From: Azoarcus sp.
GTDB taxonomy: Bacteria > Pseudomonadota > Gammaproteobacteria > Burkholderiales > Rhodocyclaceae
NCBI GenBank assembly: GCA_020725025.1
Contig: DYFV01000010.1
Span: 1-64,000 of the forward strand
Length of the DNA stretch: 64,000 bases
Direction: 5' to 3'
Positions 24,768-34,044 of the stretch are shown one piece after another (the first letter of the stretch is position 1; every line of letters begins with the position of its first letter). The position numbers and the translations under genes are program-made. The notes beneath the pieces are model-generated. The model did no database searches, was not told the DNA's origin, and saw only the letters and a list, made by a program, of their open reading frames with translations.

Positions 24768-25925
24768 CTAGTTCCGCAGGTGCGCCAGATACGCCCGGTA
24801 CAGCTCGCCCGCCGTCGGACCGCCGGCCGGTGACATGTACTCCGGCACGCTGAAGGCCACCAGCTCGGCGGCGTGGGGCGCCGCCGCCTCGATCTGCGCC
24901 AGCACCCGCGCGAGCGGGGCAGGCTCGGCCGCGAACGGGCCGTCGGAGAGCGGTTCGCCGGCGGTCTGGCGGAAGGTCTCGACCACCGCGGCAAGCTTGC
25001 GCTCCTCGGCGCGGGCGGCACGCGCCGCCGCCGCGAGATAGTCCGGGACCTGCTCCAGCGCGAGCTTGCCGACCCCCACGCCGTCCTGGAAGAGCACGCA
25101 GCCGATGGCCGGTGCGGCCGCCAGCAGCTCGCGCCAGAAGGCTTCCACTGCGGCCGGCGCGGCGCGGGAGTCGGTGAAGCCCGACAGGGCGATGTCCGCC
25201 TCGGGCATGAGACGCTTCAGCGCCTCCGAAAGACGGGCGAGGTAGGCGAAGAGCAGTGGTCGCGCGGCCGGCGTCCAGCTGAGGTCGTCGACCTCCTCGG
25301 TGATGTACCAGCCGGCGAAGGCGGGATGGGCCGCGACGAGCGGGCGCAGCGCCTGGGCAGTGGCGGCCGAGCGCGCGAGCAGGCGGTCGAAGAGCGCAGG
25401 CAGGCGCTGCGGCGCGCGCTCGGACTCGCGCCAGTAGGCGGAATCGTGGGCCAAGCCGACCAGAACCTTCATTCCGCTGTGGTCGGCCAGCCGCAACAGG
25501 ATGTCCAGCGGCGGGGGCTGCGGGGCCGGTCCGGCGCCGGCGTGGAAGACCACGCCGTCGTACTCGGTCCACTGAACCACCAGCCGCTTCAGTCCGAGCC
25601 GCCGGAACGCCTCGAACAGGCGTACCCATCGCACCGGCTGCCATTCCAGGTGGTGAGCGAGCAACTGCAGGAAGGTGCCGCGGAGGCGGGGATCGGTGGC
25701 CGCCCGGGCGGGCGGGGCCGGCCCGAGCGCCAGTGCGAGCCCGCTGCAACCGAGTGCGGCGAGCGCACGCCGGCGTGAGGGCTGCGCGAGCCCGTCCGTA
25801 GCCGCCGGGACTGCGTCAGAAGCGCAGGACCGCGGTGAACACCCAGCTCCCCCCGATGTCGCTGTCCCGGCCGATGCCGCGTTTGTACTGCAGCAGAAAC
25901 TCGACACTCGATCGGGCTGCTTCAT
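24768..25925 (-). CDS. DUF4434-like exported glycosidase-fold protein
   Basis: Up to 385 residues. A hydrophobic export signal with SRRRALAALG and an ARAATD cut site lies near residues 49-75. A TIM-barrel-like domain follows (FLQLLAHHLEWQPVRW, LVVQWTEYDGVVF, FAGWYITEEVDDLSW with paired acidic residues, SVPEYMSP). It resembles DUF4434, a glycoside-hydrolase-like family. The only in-frame starts are ATG 25925 and GTG 25907, both inside the nfrA-like gene, giving a 90-110 bp overlap and an unusually long lead before the signal. As the last gene of the polysaccharide operon it may trim or bind the polymer. Confidence 0.7.
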   Translation of the reverse strand: MKQPDRVSSFCCSTNAASAGTATSGGAGCSPRSCASDAVPAATDGLAQPSRRRALAALGCSGLALALGPAPPARAATDPRLRGTFLQLLAHHLEWQPVRWVRLFEAFRRLGLKRLVVQWTEYDGVVFHAGAGPAPQPPPLDILLRLADHSGMKVLVGLAHDSAYWRESERAPQRLPALFDRLLARSAATAQALRPLVAAHPAFAGWYITEEVDDLSWTPAARPLLFAYLARLSEALKRLMPEADIALSGFTDSRAAPAAVEAFWRELLAAAPAIGCVLFQDGVGVGKLALEQVPDYLAAAARAARAEERKLAAVVETFRQTAGEPLSDGPFAAEPAPLARVLAQIEAAAPHAAELVAFSVPEYMSPAGGPTAGELYRAYLAHLRN

Positions 25926-28900
25926 AGCGCGACTCGTTGAACAGATAGCGCAGCGAAACGCCGCCGCCTCCTTCCCGGTAGCCGTCGTCGAACTCGTCCG
26001 GATTCAGATGGCGGCCGCTCACGGTGAGGTGCGGTGTGATCAGGAGCCGGTCGCCGTAGTTGAACGTCCAGCCCTGGCGGACCTCGGCATAATACGCCGC
26101 GATACCCTCGCCGCGGGTGAAATGGCCCGCGTCCAGATACACGCTGGTGTAGTTCCACGATGCCTCGCCCGGGCGCATCCCATAGCCGGTGCTCCAGCCG
26201 TAGCTCGCCCGCAGCAGCCAGTCCTCGCGCGCCTGCGAGCCGAACTTCACCAGGCGCTCGGCGGAGAGATAGAAGTCGTGGTCGGCGAGCGGCTTGATGC
26301 GCGCCCCGATGCCGCCCTGGAGGGTGTCGCTGTCGGGCGCGAAGCGGCCGGCCTCTGCGCTCCACAGCACGCGCGCGAAAAGCTCGGGGGACAGCGCACC
26401 GCCGCCCCGATCGAGGCGATGGACGTACTCGAGGCCGCCCTGGGAAGGCAGCAGGCCGCGCCCGGCGTCGCCGGCCCGGTCGCCGTCGTCGGGACGGTAG
26501 GACTGGTACACCGTGAAGCCGTCGCCACGGGTGAGCTCGGTCACTTCCTGGCGCAGGCGTTGCAGGCGCACCTCCGTCCCGCCTCCCGGGAGCTGCGGCG
26601 CGGAAGCCGTCTCGTAGTGCATGTCGATCGCGCGCCGGAAGGCGTCGGCCGCCTTGTCCCGGCGGCCCGCCCGCAACCAGGTGTAGGCGAGGTCCTGCTG
26701 CAGGTCCGGGCGTCGCGGCTGCCGTTCGAGCGCCGCCATGAAGAGCCGGGCCGCATCCTCGTAGCGGCCGGCGTCCTTGTAGACGTAGGCGAGCGTTTCC
26801 GCGTACGCGCCCGTGGCCGGGTCGCGTGCCGCCGCGCTCTCGAAGTGGCCGATCGCCTCGCGGGAATGGCCGGCGGCGCGCTGCGCCTGGCCGATGCGGA
26901 ACTGGCGTTCGGCCGAGGGGGCCAGCCGGTCGGCGGTTTCCAGCGCCGCGATCGCCTGTGCGGTCTCGCCGCGCGCCGCGTGAAGCTGGGCGCGCTCTTC
27001 CCACCAACCCGCCTGCATGCCGGGCGCCAGCGTGTCGGGGGCGATCGCGAGGAGCGCCGTCTCGGCCGCCCCGAGGGCGCCGAGCTCGCGCTGCACGGTC
27101 GCCAGCCGCAGGGCGGTGGCGGGGAGAGGGGCGATCTCCTGCGCCCGCGACCACGCTGTCGCGGCCGCTGCGCGCTCACCACGCGAGGCGTGCACGTGGC
27201 CCAGTTCGTCGAAGACGAGCCGCTGCTGCTCGGGCGAGAGCCGCTCGGCCTGCCGCGCCGCGCGCTGGAGCTCGCTCAGCGCCTCTCCCCCGCGATCCAG
27301 GGCCTTCAGGGCGAGGGCGAGATCGAGCGCCGATTCGGGACCGGGACGGATGCGGGCCACCGCCTCGAAATGCTCCAGTGCGGCATCGTGCAGCCCCTGT
27401 CGGGTCAGCGAGTAGGCGAGCGCGCGGCGGGTTTCCCACCCGGTCTCGCCGCCTTCGAGCGCGCGGCGGAAGGCGGCCGTGGCCACCGCGTCCCGCCCGG
27501 CCCGTGCGTGCAGGGCGCCGAGTTGGCGCCAGGCCTCGCCGCGCCGCGCTTCGGCGAGCCCGTTGCCCAGGGCGCGTTCGAAGGCGCGCACCGCCCGGTC
27601 GTAGTGTTCCAGCTCGGCGTTGAGCACGCCGAGGGCGAAATCCACCTCGCCGTCGGCACCCAGCGCCGAGGCGCGTTCGAAGTGCCGCAAGGCGCGCGGC
27701 AGGTCGCCCTGGCGGGCATGCAGATGGCCCAGCCGGGCGTGCAGCTCGTGGGTGCCGTGGCGCACCGCGGCGACCTCGAGATGGCGTAGCGCCTCCGTCT
27801 CGTCGCCGAGCTCGGCGAGCAGGTTCCCCAGGCGCAGGCGGTTGGCGGCCGTCGGACGCTTGCGCAACAGGGCGCGCAGGGTGTCGGCGGCGCCCCGGCG
27901 GTCGCCGGCCGCATAGCGGGCGTTGGCCAGCGCCTCCAGCGCCTCCGGCGCCGCGCTGATCGCCAGCGCGGCCTGGAAATCGAGGATGGCGTCGTCGTAC
28001 AGCCTTCGCGCATGCTGCGCGTAGCCGCGGCTCATGAGCAACCGGAAGCGCTCGGCGGGCGGGCGGGACCCGGCGAGCAGCACGCTGTACTGCTCGGCCG
28101 CGCCGGCGTGGTCGCGCTCGAGGAGCAGGAGCTCGGCGAGGAAGCGGCGGTCGTCCTCGTCGTCGCGCACCGCGAGCGCCCGGCGCAGCCAGCGTACCGC
28201 CTCGGCGGGCTGCTTCGCGGCGGATTCGGCGTCCGCCATGGCGCGCAGGAGCGACGCGTCGTCCGGGGCGAGCGCGAGCGCTTCGCCGAGGAGCGCACGG
28301 CTGGCCTCGAAATCGCCGCGTCGGGTGGCGAGATCGCCGCGCAGCCGCAGCACTTCCAGGCGCTCCTCGTGGCCGTCGGCCCGGGCGAGTGCCCTGGCAT
28401 AGGCCGCATCGGCCTCGTCCAGGCGCGCCAGCGTGCGCAGCACGCCGGCGCGCCGGAACTGGAAACCGTAGTCCTGCGCGGCCTTTTCGTCGAGCCGGGC
28501 CACCACGTCGAGCGCCTCCAGGGCATCATCGGGCGCTTTGCGCGCGATCGCGATGTCGGCGAGCGAGCGCGCGGCGAACACCCGGTCGTTCGCCGGCACC
28601 GATGCGTCGCGCATCACGGCGCCGAAATCGTCCGCCGCTCCCGCCAGGCGGCCCAGGGCCTGCTGCGCCAGGGCCCGGGTGATGCGCGCACCCGCGAGGT
28701 CGGGGCGCGCCTGCAGGACCTGTTCCGCGGCGACGACCGCGGCCTCGTAGTCCTTCACCCGGTAGAGCAGGGCGGCATAGGACAGGCGTGCCTCGCTGTC
28801 GTCCGGGTCGATGGTGAGATAGATCTCGAGGGCGGCGCGCGCCTCCGCCAGTCGTTCCTGCCCGATCAGGCGGTATGCCCGGTCGAGGTGCGGGTAGCCG

Positions 28901-29115
28901 CGAAACTTGCGGATCTGCCGCGTCAGCCAGTTCTGCTGCTCCGGTTGCACGGACGGAGCAGGCGGCGCGGCACTCCAGGCGGGCGCCGCCGCGTGCAGCA
29001 GCAGCGTGGCCACGAGCGCCCCGGTCGTCCTTGCACCTCGCCGGGGCCGCCTGCGGCAGCCCGGCACCTCCCCGCCGCGGCCCGCAGCGGGCCGCGAGTC
29101 TTGTGTCATCGTCAT
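25816..29115 (-). CDS. nfrA: NfrA/PgaA-like outer-membrane exporter: TPR domain plus beta-barrel
   Basis: A 1099-residue protein. An export signal ends near residue 49 (AAPAWSAAP). About 20 tetratricopeptide repeats fill residues 70-840. The last 230 residues alternate like a beta-barrel and end in AVLRF, with aromatic strand ends (SWNYTSVYLDAGHF, GWTFNYGDRLLITPHLTV). This is the layout of NfrA, the E. coli phage N4 receptor and glycan exporter, and more distantly of PgaA, AlgK/E and PelB. E. coli NfrA is slightly shorter (about 990). It should carry the polymer made by the NfrB-like enzyme across the outer membrane. It lies 15 bp after the DUF2334 gene. Confidence 0.8.
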   Translation of the reverse strand: MTMTQDSRPAAGRGGEVPGCRRRPRRGARTTGALVATLLLHAAAPAWSAAPPAPSVQPEQQNWLTRQIRKFRGYPHLDRAYRLIGQERLAEARAALEIYLTIDPDDSEARLSYAALLYRVKDYEAAVVAAEQVLQARPDLAGARITRALAQQALGRLAGAADDFGAVMRDASVPANDRVFAARSLADIAIARKAPDDALEALDVVARLDEKAAQDYGFQFRRAGVLRTLARLDEADAAYARALARADGHEERLEVLRLRGDLATRRGDFEASRALLGEALALAPDDASLLRAMADAESAAKQPAEAVRWLRRALAVRDDEDDRRFLAELLLLERDHAGAAEQYSVLLAGSRPPAERFRLLMSRGYAQHARRLYDDAILDFQAALAISAAPEALEALANARYAAGDRRGAADTLRALLRKRPTAANRLRLGNLLAELGDETEALRHLEVAAVRHGTHELHARLGHLHARQGDLPRALRHFERASALGADGEVDFALGVLNAELEHYDRAVRAFERALGNGLAEARRGEAWRQLGALHARAGRDAVATAAFRRALEGGETGWETRRALAYSLTRQGLHDAALEHFEAVARIRPGPESALDLALALKALDRGGEALSELQRAARQAERLSPEQQRLVFDELGHVHASRGERAAAATAWSRAQEIAPLPATALRLATVQRELGALGAAETALLAIAPDTLAPGMQAGWWEERAQLHAARGETAQAIAALETADRLAPSAERQFRIGQAQRAAGHSREAIGHFESAAARDPATGAYAETLAYVYKDAGRYEDAARLFMAALERQPRRPDLQQDLAYTWLRAGRRDKAADAFRRAIDMHYETASAPQLPGGGTEVRLQRLRQEVTELTRGDGFTVYQSYRPDDGDRAGDAGRGLLPSQGGLEYVHRLDRGGGALSPELFARVLWSAEAGRFAPDSDTLQGGIGARIKPLADHDFYLSAERLVKFGSQAREDWLLRASYGWSTGYGMRPGEASWNYTSVYLDAGHFTRGEGIAAYYAEVRQGWTFNYGDRLLITPHLTVSGRHLNPDEFDDGYREGGGGVSLRYLFNESRYEAARSSVEFLLQYKRGIGRDSDIGGSWVFTAVLRF

Positions 29116-29130
29116 GCGGTAATAGGCCTG

Positions 29131-30777
29131 TCATTGCACGGTCGAGGCGTCCACCCAGGTGTAGCCGAGCGCGGTGACGCAATCGAGCACGCGGCGGAAG
29201 TCCTGCATGCCGGGCGTGCCGAGGCTGGGTTCGAGCCAGAAGGGATGGAAGAAGAAGGAAGCGAAGGCGCCGCGAACCACCCGTGCGTAGTCGGCGTTGG
29301 TGCACAGATCCTCCCAGGTGTAGTTGAAGTTCGAGGTCGGATCGATGTGGCTGATGTCGTACTCGATGTTGCCCAGGTTCTCCGGGAGCACCCGCTGTCC
29401 GTGGTAGTCGGCGCGGATGATGTAGGGGTAGAACTGGCCCGCGGCGAAGTCCTTCTCGGCGACGTTGGCGTTGAGCTGCGGCGTGTCCGAGGTGTAATAG
29501 ACCGCGCGCTGGAAGGTGGTGTCGAAGAGCTGGGGCACCGGCTTCATGCTCTTGGGCGATGACTGGTAGTGCGGCGCTTCCCAGGCGAAGGGCGTATAGC
29601 CGTGCAGGTCGAATTCCGCCAGCCCGGCCTCCAGGCGCTGCTGGGCCCACGCCTCCGAGTCCTCGTCGACCGGGCGGTTCTCCGGCCAGTACCAGAACTC
29701 GTAGTCGTCGCCGCTCACCCCGGTGTGGGGGTTGGCCACCTCGCCGTACTGGTGGGTGTAGCCGTGCATGACGATCTTGCCGCCGCGGGCGAGCGCATAG
29801 TCGAGCGCGCTGCGCAGGTCCGAGGCGAGCGAGAGCGGCACCTCCATCGGCACGCCGCCGTTGTAGAGCCCGGCCGGATCGCGATAGAGCGGGATGGTCG
29901 CGATGGAGAACGGGATCTGGCGCGAGTAGAGCTCGTCGGTGAGGGCCTGCATGTTGTCGAGCGCGGTGATCGCGCTCACATCCTCCAGCCGCACCAGGGC
30001 GCGAAGCTGCTCGGTGGCGGGGGTCACCCCCAGCATGTCGTAGAGGATGTCGCAGATCACCAGGTAGCGGTCGCGCGGGCCGATGTAGGAGAAAGGCATG
30101 TCGGCCACGTACCAGAAGTTGCCCGAGCGCACGATGTAGGGCAGCTCCTCGCCGCTGACGCCGTTGCGGATGGTCACGAGGCGCTCGGCGCGGGCAGGAT
30201 CCAGAATGCCGATCTCGCCGACCTCGGGGTCGGCGCTCACCGTGCCGGTGCTCGCGTCGTAGGAGTAGTACTTCACCATCGACTTGCCCTTGTAGAGGAC
30301 GGTGTCGAAGAAGCCGGGGGCGGGATTCTCCCCCGTGGGGGCGGCGTTGAGCCCGCGCAGCCCGTTGAAGGACAGGCCGAACCGGTTGGCGAAGTCGTAC
30401 TGGGGATTCCAGGCGAGGTGCCACAGGTTGTACTTGAACCACACCACCGTCTTCGTCGTCTGCGAGACGTCGGAGAGGAAGGCGGTCGGCGGCAGGTTGT
30501 CGTAGTAGCCGCCGAGATAGAAGACGGCGTCGTGGCCTTCGACCATGCCCGCCGTATAGCTCTCGACGGGCAGCATCGTCACCTCGCTGTCGAAATGGCC
30601 GAGCAGGTTGCGCAGCATGATGGCGTAGGCCTTGCCGAGCTTGGTGTAGAGGTTGTCGGGCGGCGCGTCGTAGAGCACCAGGGCGCGCAGCGGCTCAGTC
30701 TGGGCGAGGGCGGGGGGCGACGCCGGCAGCAGCAGGCAGGCCAGCACGAGGACGAGGAGTCGGATCGCGGATTTCAT
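29131..30777 (-). CDS. DUF2334 putative polysaccharide deacetylase
   Basis: A 548-residue exported protein (signal peptide to about residue 25, ALAQ). Residues 25-240 resemble a flavodoxin/ThuA-like fold (LVLYDAPPDN, YLGGYYDN). A NodB-like deacetylase region follows: Asp in RLEDVS near 265, MHGYTHQYG near 337 (HxxxH metal pair), and FAWEAPHYQ near 390. The Asp-His-His metal set of carbohydrate esterase family 4-like enzymes therefore appears kept. It would act on the polymer in the periplasm. A strong ribosome site (GGAGGAG) precedes the ATG. Confidence 0.8.
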   Translation of the reverse strand: MKSAIRLLVLVLACLLLPASPPALAQTEPLRALVLYDAPPDNLYTKLGKAYAIMLRNLLGHFDSEVTMLPVESYTAGMVEGHDAVFYLGGYYDNLPPTAFLSDVSQTTKTVVWFKYNLWHLAWNPQYDFANRFGLSFNGLRGLNAAPTGENPAPGFFDTVLYKGKSMVKYYSYDASTGTVSADPEVGEIGILDPARAERLVTIRNGVSGEELPYIVRSGNFWYVADMPFSYIGPRDRYLVICDILYDMLGVTPATEQLRALVRLEDVSAITALDNMQALTDELYSRQIPFSIATIPLYRDPAGLYNGGVPMEVPLSLASDLRSALDYALARGGKIVMHGYTHQYGEVANPHTGVSGDDYEFWYWPENRPVDEDSEAWAQQRLEAGLAEFDLHGYTPFAWEAPHYQSSPKSMKPVPQLFDTTFQRAVYYTSDTPQLNANVAEKDFAAGQFYPYIIRADYHGQRVLPENLGNIEYDISHIDPTSNFNYTWEDLCTNADYARVVRGAFASFFFHPFWLEPSLGTPGMQDFRRVLDCVTALGYTWVDASTVQ

Positions 30778-30792
30778 GGTGGGCTCCTCCGT

Positions 30793-31113
30793 TCAGCGGG
30801 TGGTCTTGTTGTCGCGGCCCTTGCCGCGCACCTTCAGCTCGTTGTGGCCGTGCCGGTTGCGCTTGACCTCCTCGGGCGGCTCGCCCGGCGCAAGGAGGGT
30901 GGGCGCATTGGGCCGCGCCGGGGGCGTGACGCGGAAGGGCTTGCCCTTTGCGGCCTCCTTGGTGGCCGAGGCTGCATCGGGAAGCGCCTGCGCCAGCCGT
31001 AGGGGGCTCGTGCCTACTGCATCGGCGGCAGCCGCCGCCGGACCTGCCCCGGCGAGCCACGCCGCGGCCAGCGCGGGCAACAGGGCCCGCGCGCGGATCG
31101 AATGGATGTTCAT
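30793..31113 (-). CDS. Small exported basic protein of the polysaccharide locus
   Basis: A 106-residue protein I do not recognise. It has a clear signal peptide (residues 1-30, cut near AAAADA) and a short mature part of about 75 residues. The mature part is rich in Pro and Lys/Arg, ends in a strongly basic tail (KRNRHGHNELKVRGKGRDNKTT), and has no Cys. (The tail is about 22 residues: KRNRHGHNELKV then RGKGRDNKTT.) A perfect GAGGAGG lies before the ATG. It sits between nfrB-like and DUF2334 genes with a 15-bp gap to the latter, so it is surely part of the operon. A basic periplasmic peptide could bind an acidic or de-N-acetylated polymer, but this is a guess. Confidence 0.75.
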   Translation of the reverse strand: MNIHSIRARALLPALAAAWLAGAGPAAAAADAVGTSPLRLAQALPDAASATKEAAKGKPFRVTPPARPNAPTLLAPGEPPEEVKRNRHGHNELKVRGKGRDNKTTR

Positions 31114-31192
31114 TTCGCTTCCTCCTCGCTCACACGCATTGCGCCGTCCCCCGTTCGCCGGGCGGCCGGTCCACCACCACGATCCGGCACCG

Positions 31193-32818
31193 CTACTGCC
31201 CCTGCAGCACCGCCGCCAGATCGCGTTCCTGCACCACACCCATGTCCTTGAGAATCTCGCCGAGCCGTCCCGGACGCTGCTTCTGCCGTTCCAGCGCGCT
31301 CGCGAGCTGCTCCGCGCTCACGAGCCGCCGCTCGAGCAGCAGGTCGCCCAGCCGGCGGCGGTAGCGCTGCAGTTGGGACTCGTCCGGGAACACGTGGGCG
31401 GTCTTGTCCCAGCCGATCGGCTTCCCCGTGCGCAGATAGTTGAGGTAGAGCCGGATTGCGCGGCAGGTGGCGGCGAAGTTGATGACGTTGCCCCACACCA
31501 TGCGGGGCACCGACAGCACCGCCTGGCGCACGCCGTAGAGGCGATAGACGCACCAGGCGCGCAGCGATACCCGCCAGCCGAGCAGGCCCGCGTTGGCGAG
31601 GATCACGTACCACAGCCAGGAGTCGCGCTCGAGCAGCGGCGGGTAGCGGTAGGCTTCCGGGTCGAGCTCGATGGCGATCCAGACCGACACCACCACCGCC
31701 ACCACCAGATAGCCCAGGAGGTTGACCAGGTTGGTGAGCAGCGACTTGCGGTCGCGGAAAAGCATGTAGCGCGTCGCCAGCCCCCCCATCCAGCCGAGAT
31801 TGGCCCAGCCCTGCAGGGTGATGCCTACGACCCAGCGCGACTTCTGGCGCATGGACGCCTTGAAGCTCGCGGGGAAGAACTCCCGGATGCACACCACGTC
31901 CCGCACCTTCACGCGCCGCTCGCGGCCGGTGAGCCAATGGCGGCGGGTTTCCTCGCGGGTCACCGGAAAGCGCACGAAGATCTGCTTCATCCCGTGCTGC
32001 TTCAGCCGGAAGCCGAAGTCGTAGTCCTCGGTGAGCGAATCCACGCTGAAGATCTGTCCGCGGTTGCCGGCCGCCACCGCCTCCAGGGCGCGCCGGGAGA
32101 AGGCGACGCCGACGCCGGCGGCGGGGAGGCTGCGGTTGAGCATCTCGCGCACCACGAGATCCTTGTAGTGCAGCTGCGCGAACTCGTCGATGTAGTGGCC
32201 GCTGGTGAACTGGTGCCACTTGGGCTCCAGCGCCATCACCGGCAACTGCACCATGTCCTTGCGCGGGATGAGGTGGTTGAAGAGCTTGTAGCAGAGCGGG
32301 TGGATGACGTCCTCGCAGTCCTGCATCACGAAGATCTCGAAGCGGATGCCGTGCTCCTCCTCGTAGCGGCGGATTCCCTGATAGATCCAGTTGAGGCAGT
32401 CGGCCTTGTTGGTGGGGCCGTCATGGGGCGTGACGATGCACTCCACCTTGTCGCAGGCCTCGCGTACCAGGCCCACCTCCCGGCGGGTGGCGGCGTCGTT
32501 CGGATAAGTGCCGACGAAGATCCGGAAGTTGGTGTAGCCGAGATTGCGCACCGTGTTGAGCAGCATGGGACGGATCACCGCGGACTCGTCCCAGGCGGGC
32601 AGCATCACCGCGATGAACTGCTCCTCCTTCGTGCGCAGCGCCTCCTCGGTGAGGGGGGCGTGCCGCGACAGCACGAACAGGCGCCGGTAGGCGCTGCGCA
32701 CGAGGAAGCACAGGTCGATGAACAGGTCATCGATCCCGCTGGCGAGAAACACGAGGCTCACCGCCATCAGCAGGGCGGTGGCGAGCACCAGGACGGCCGC
32801 GACGACGTCGACGGTCAC
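31193..32818 (-). CDS. nfrB: NfrB-like membrane glycosyltransferase (GT2) with C-terminal c-di-GMP-binding MshEN domain
   Basis: A 541-residue inner-membrane enzyme: an N-terminal helix (5-27), a GT2 domain with [20 protein letters not shown] and QKSRW (the QxxRW processivity motif), then three to four helices. The last 55 residues are two MshEN motifs of exactly 24 residues, each starting RLG, split by a 5-residue KQRPG linker. That is the described c-di-GMP-binding layout. In E. coli the longer NfrB (about 745) uses UDP-ManNAc made by WecB. It starts at GTG overlapping the wecB stop (GTGA), so supply of sugar and synthase are coupled. Confidence 0.85.
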   Translation of the reverse strand: MTVDVVAAVLVLATALLMAVSLVFLASGIDDLFIDLCFLVRSAYRRLFVLSRHAPLTEEALRTKEEQFIAVMLPAWDESAVIRPMLLNTVRNLGYTNFRIFVGTYPNDAATRREVGLVREACDKVECIVTPHDGPTNKADCLNWIYQGIRRYEEEHGIRFEIFVMQDCEDVIHPLCYKLFNHLIPRKDMVQLPVMALEPKWHQFTSGHYIDEFAQLHYKDLVVREMLNRSLPAAGVGVAFSRRALEAVAAGNRGQIFSVDSLTEDYDFGFRLKQHGMKQIFVRFPVTREETRRHWLTGRERRVKVRDVVCIREFFPASFKASMRQKSRWVVGITLQGWANLGWMGGLATRYMLFRDRKSLLTNLVNLLGYLVVAVVVSVWIAIELDPEAYRYPPLLERDSWLWYVILANAGLLGWRVSLRAWCVYRLYGVRQAVLSVPRMVWGNVINFAATCRAIRLYLNYLRTGKPIGWDKTAHVFPDESQLQRYRRRLGDLLLERRLVSAEQLASALERQKQRPGRLGEILKDMGVVQERDLAAVLQGQ

Positions 32819-34044
32819 GATGCCTGCCCTCCGGAGAGCAGGTAGGCCAGGTTGGGCGCGAGGGGGGCGGCGGGCCGGGGCGCGTCGGTGCCCGCCGCCT
32901 TGCTCGCTGCCGCCGGTTCTCGGGCGGAGGCGAGCAGCGTCTGCACGATGCGCTCGCTGGCGTGTCCGTCCCCGTACGGGTTGTGCGCCTGGGACATGCG
33001 CCGGTACTCCTCGGCGTCCATGAGCAGCCGCTCCACCGCAGCCACCACGACCTCGGTATCGGTTCCGACGAGCCTGGCCGTGCCGGCCGCGATGGCCTCA
33101 GGCCGCTCGGTGGTGTCGCGGGTGACCAGCACCGGCTTGCCGAGGGCGGGTGCCTCCTCCTGGATGCCGCCGGAGTCGGTCACGATGAGATGGGCGCGCA
33201 TCATCAGGTACACGAAGGGCAGATAGTCCTGCGGCTCGACGAGGTGTACGCCCGGTACGTCGCCGAGAATGGCGCGCACCGGAATCTGGACTTGGGGGTT
33301 GAGGTGCACCGGATAGACGATCTGCACCTCGGGGTGGCGCCGTGCGACGGTGCGCAGGGCATGGCAGAAGTTCTCGAAGGGGGCGCCGAAGCTCTCGCGG
33401 CGGTGCCCGGTGACGAGGATCAGGGACCGGCGCGCATCCAGGAACGGAAAGCGCACCGACATCTTCATGCGCAGCACCGGGTCGTCCTGCAGGCGGCGCG
33501 CCACCCGCATCAGGGCGTCGATGACCGTATTGCCGGTGAGCACGATGCGCTCGGGGGCGACGCCTTCGCGCAACAGGTTGCCTTGCGATTCGGCCGTGGG
33601 GGCGAAGAACCAGGTGGCGATGGCGTCGGTCACCCGACGGTTCATCTCCTCCGGCCAGGGCGAGAGCAGGTTGCCGGTGCGCAGCCCTGCCTCCACGTGT
33701 CCCACGGGTATCCGCCGGTAGAAGGCGGCCAGGCTCGCTGCCAGGGTGGTGGTGGTGTCGCCGTGCACCAGCACGGCATCCGGCGCGAAGGCGTCGAACA
33801 CGGTCCCCATGCCTTCAAGGATGCGCGTCGTGATCGACGTAAGGCTCTGCCCGGCGCTCATGAGGTTCAGGTCGAACTCCGGGACGATCCCGAACAGTTC
33901 GAGCACCTGGTCGAGCATTTCGCGATGCTGGGCGGTCACGCACACCGCGACGTCGAATTCGGGGCGGTCCTCGAGCGCGAAGACGACGGGCGCCATCTTG
34001 ATCGCCTCAGGACGTGTTCCGAACACCACTAGAATCTTCCGCAT
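32815..34044 (-). CDS. wecB: UDP-N-acetylglucosamine 2-epimerase (non-hydrolysing)
   Basis: A 409-residue enzyme that interconverts UDP-GlcNAc and UDP-ManNAc. Family signatures: [13 protein letters not shown] at the start, [58 protein letters not shown] and RDTTERPEA. About 30 extra Ala/Pro-rich residues follow the usual end. AGAAGGGG precedes the ATG. It is the first gene of the polysaccharide operon and overlaps the synthase gene by 4 bp, which makes ManNAc (or GlcNAc in equilibrium) the likely building block. Confidence 0.94.
   Translation of the reverse strand: MRKILVVFGTRPEAIKMAPVVFALEDRPEFDVAVCVTAQHREMLDQVLELFGIVPEFDLNLMSAGQSLTSITTRILEGMGTVFDAFAPDAVLVHGDTTTTLAASLAAFYRRIPVGHVEAGLRTGNLLSPWPEEMNRRVTDAIATWFFAPTAESQGNLLREGVAPERIVLTGNTVIDALMRVARRLQDDPVLRMKMSVRFPFLDARRSLILVTGHRRESFGAPFENFCHALRTVARRHPEVQIVYPVHLNPQVQIPVRAILGDVPGVHLVEPQDYLPFVYLMMRAHLIVTDSGGIQEEAPALGKPVLVTRDTTERPEAIAAGTARLVGTDTEVVVAAVERLLMDAEEYRRMSQAHNPYGDGHASERIVQTLLASAREPAAASKAAGTDAPRPAAPLAPNLAYLLSGGQAS

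Noticed and set aside
24768..34044. A Pel or PNAG polysaccharide locus
   Set aside because: TPR-barrel and deacetylase-like genes recall PelB/PelA and PgaA/PgaB. However, there is no PelF-type GT4 enzyme, PelC/D/E/G or PgaC/D, and the synthase is GT2 with MshEN next to wecB, which fits NfrB.
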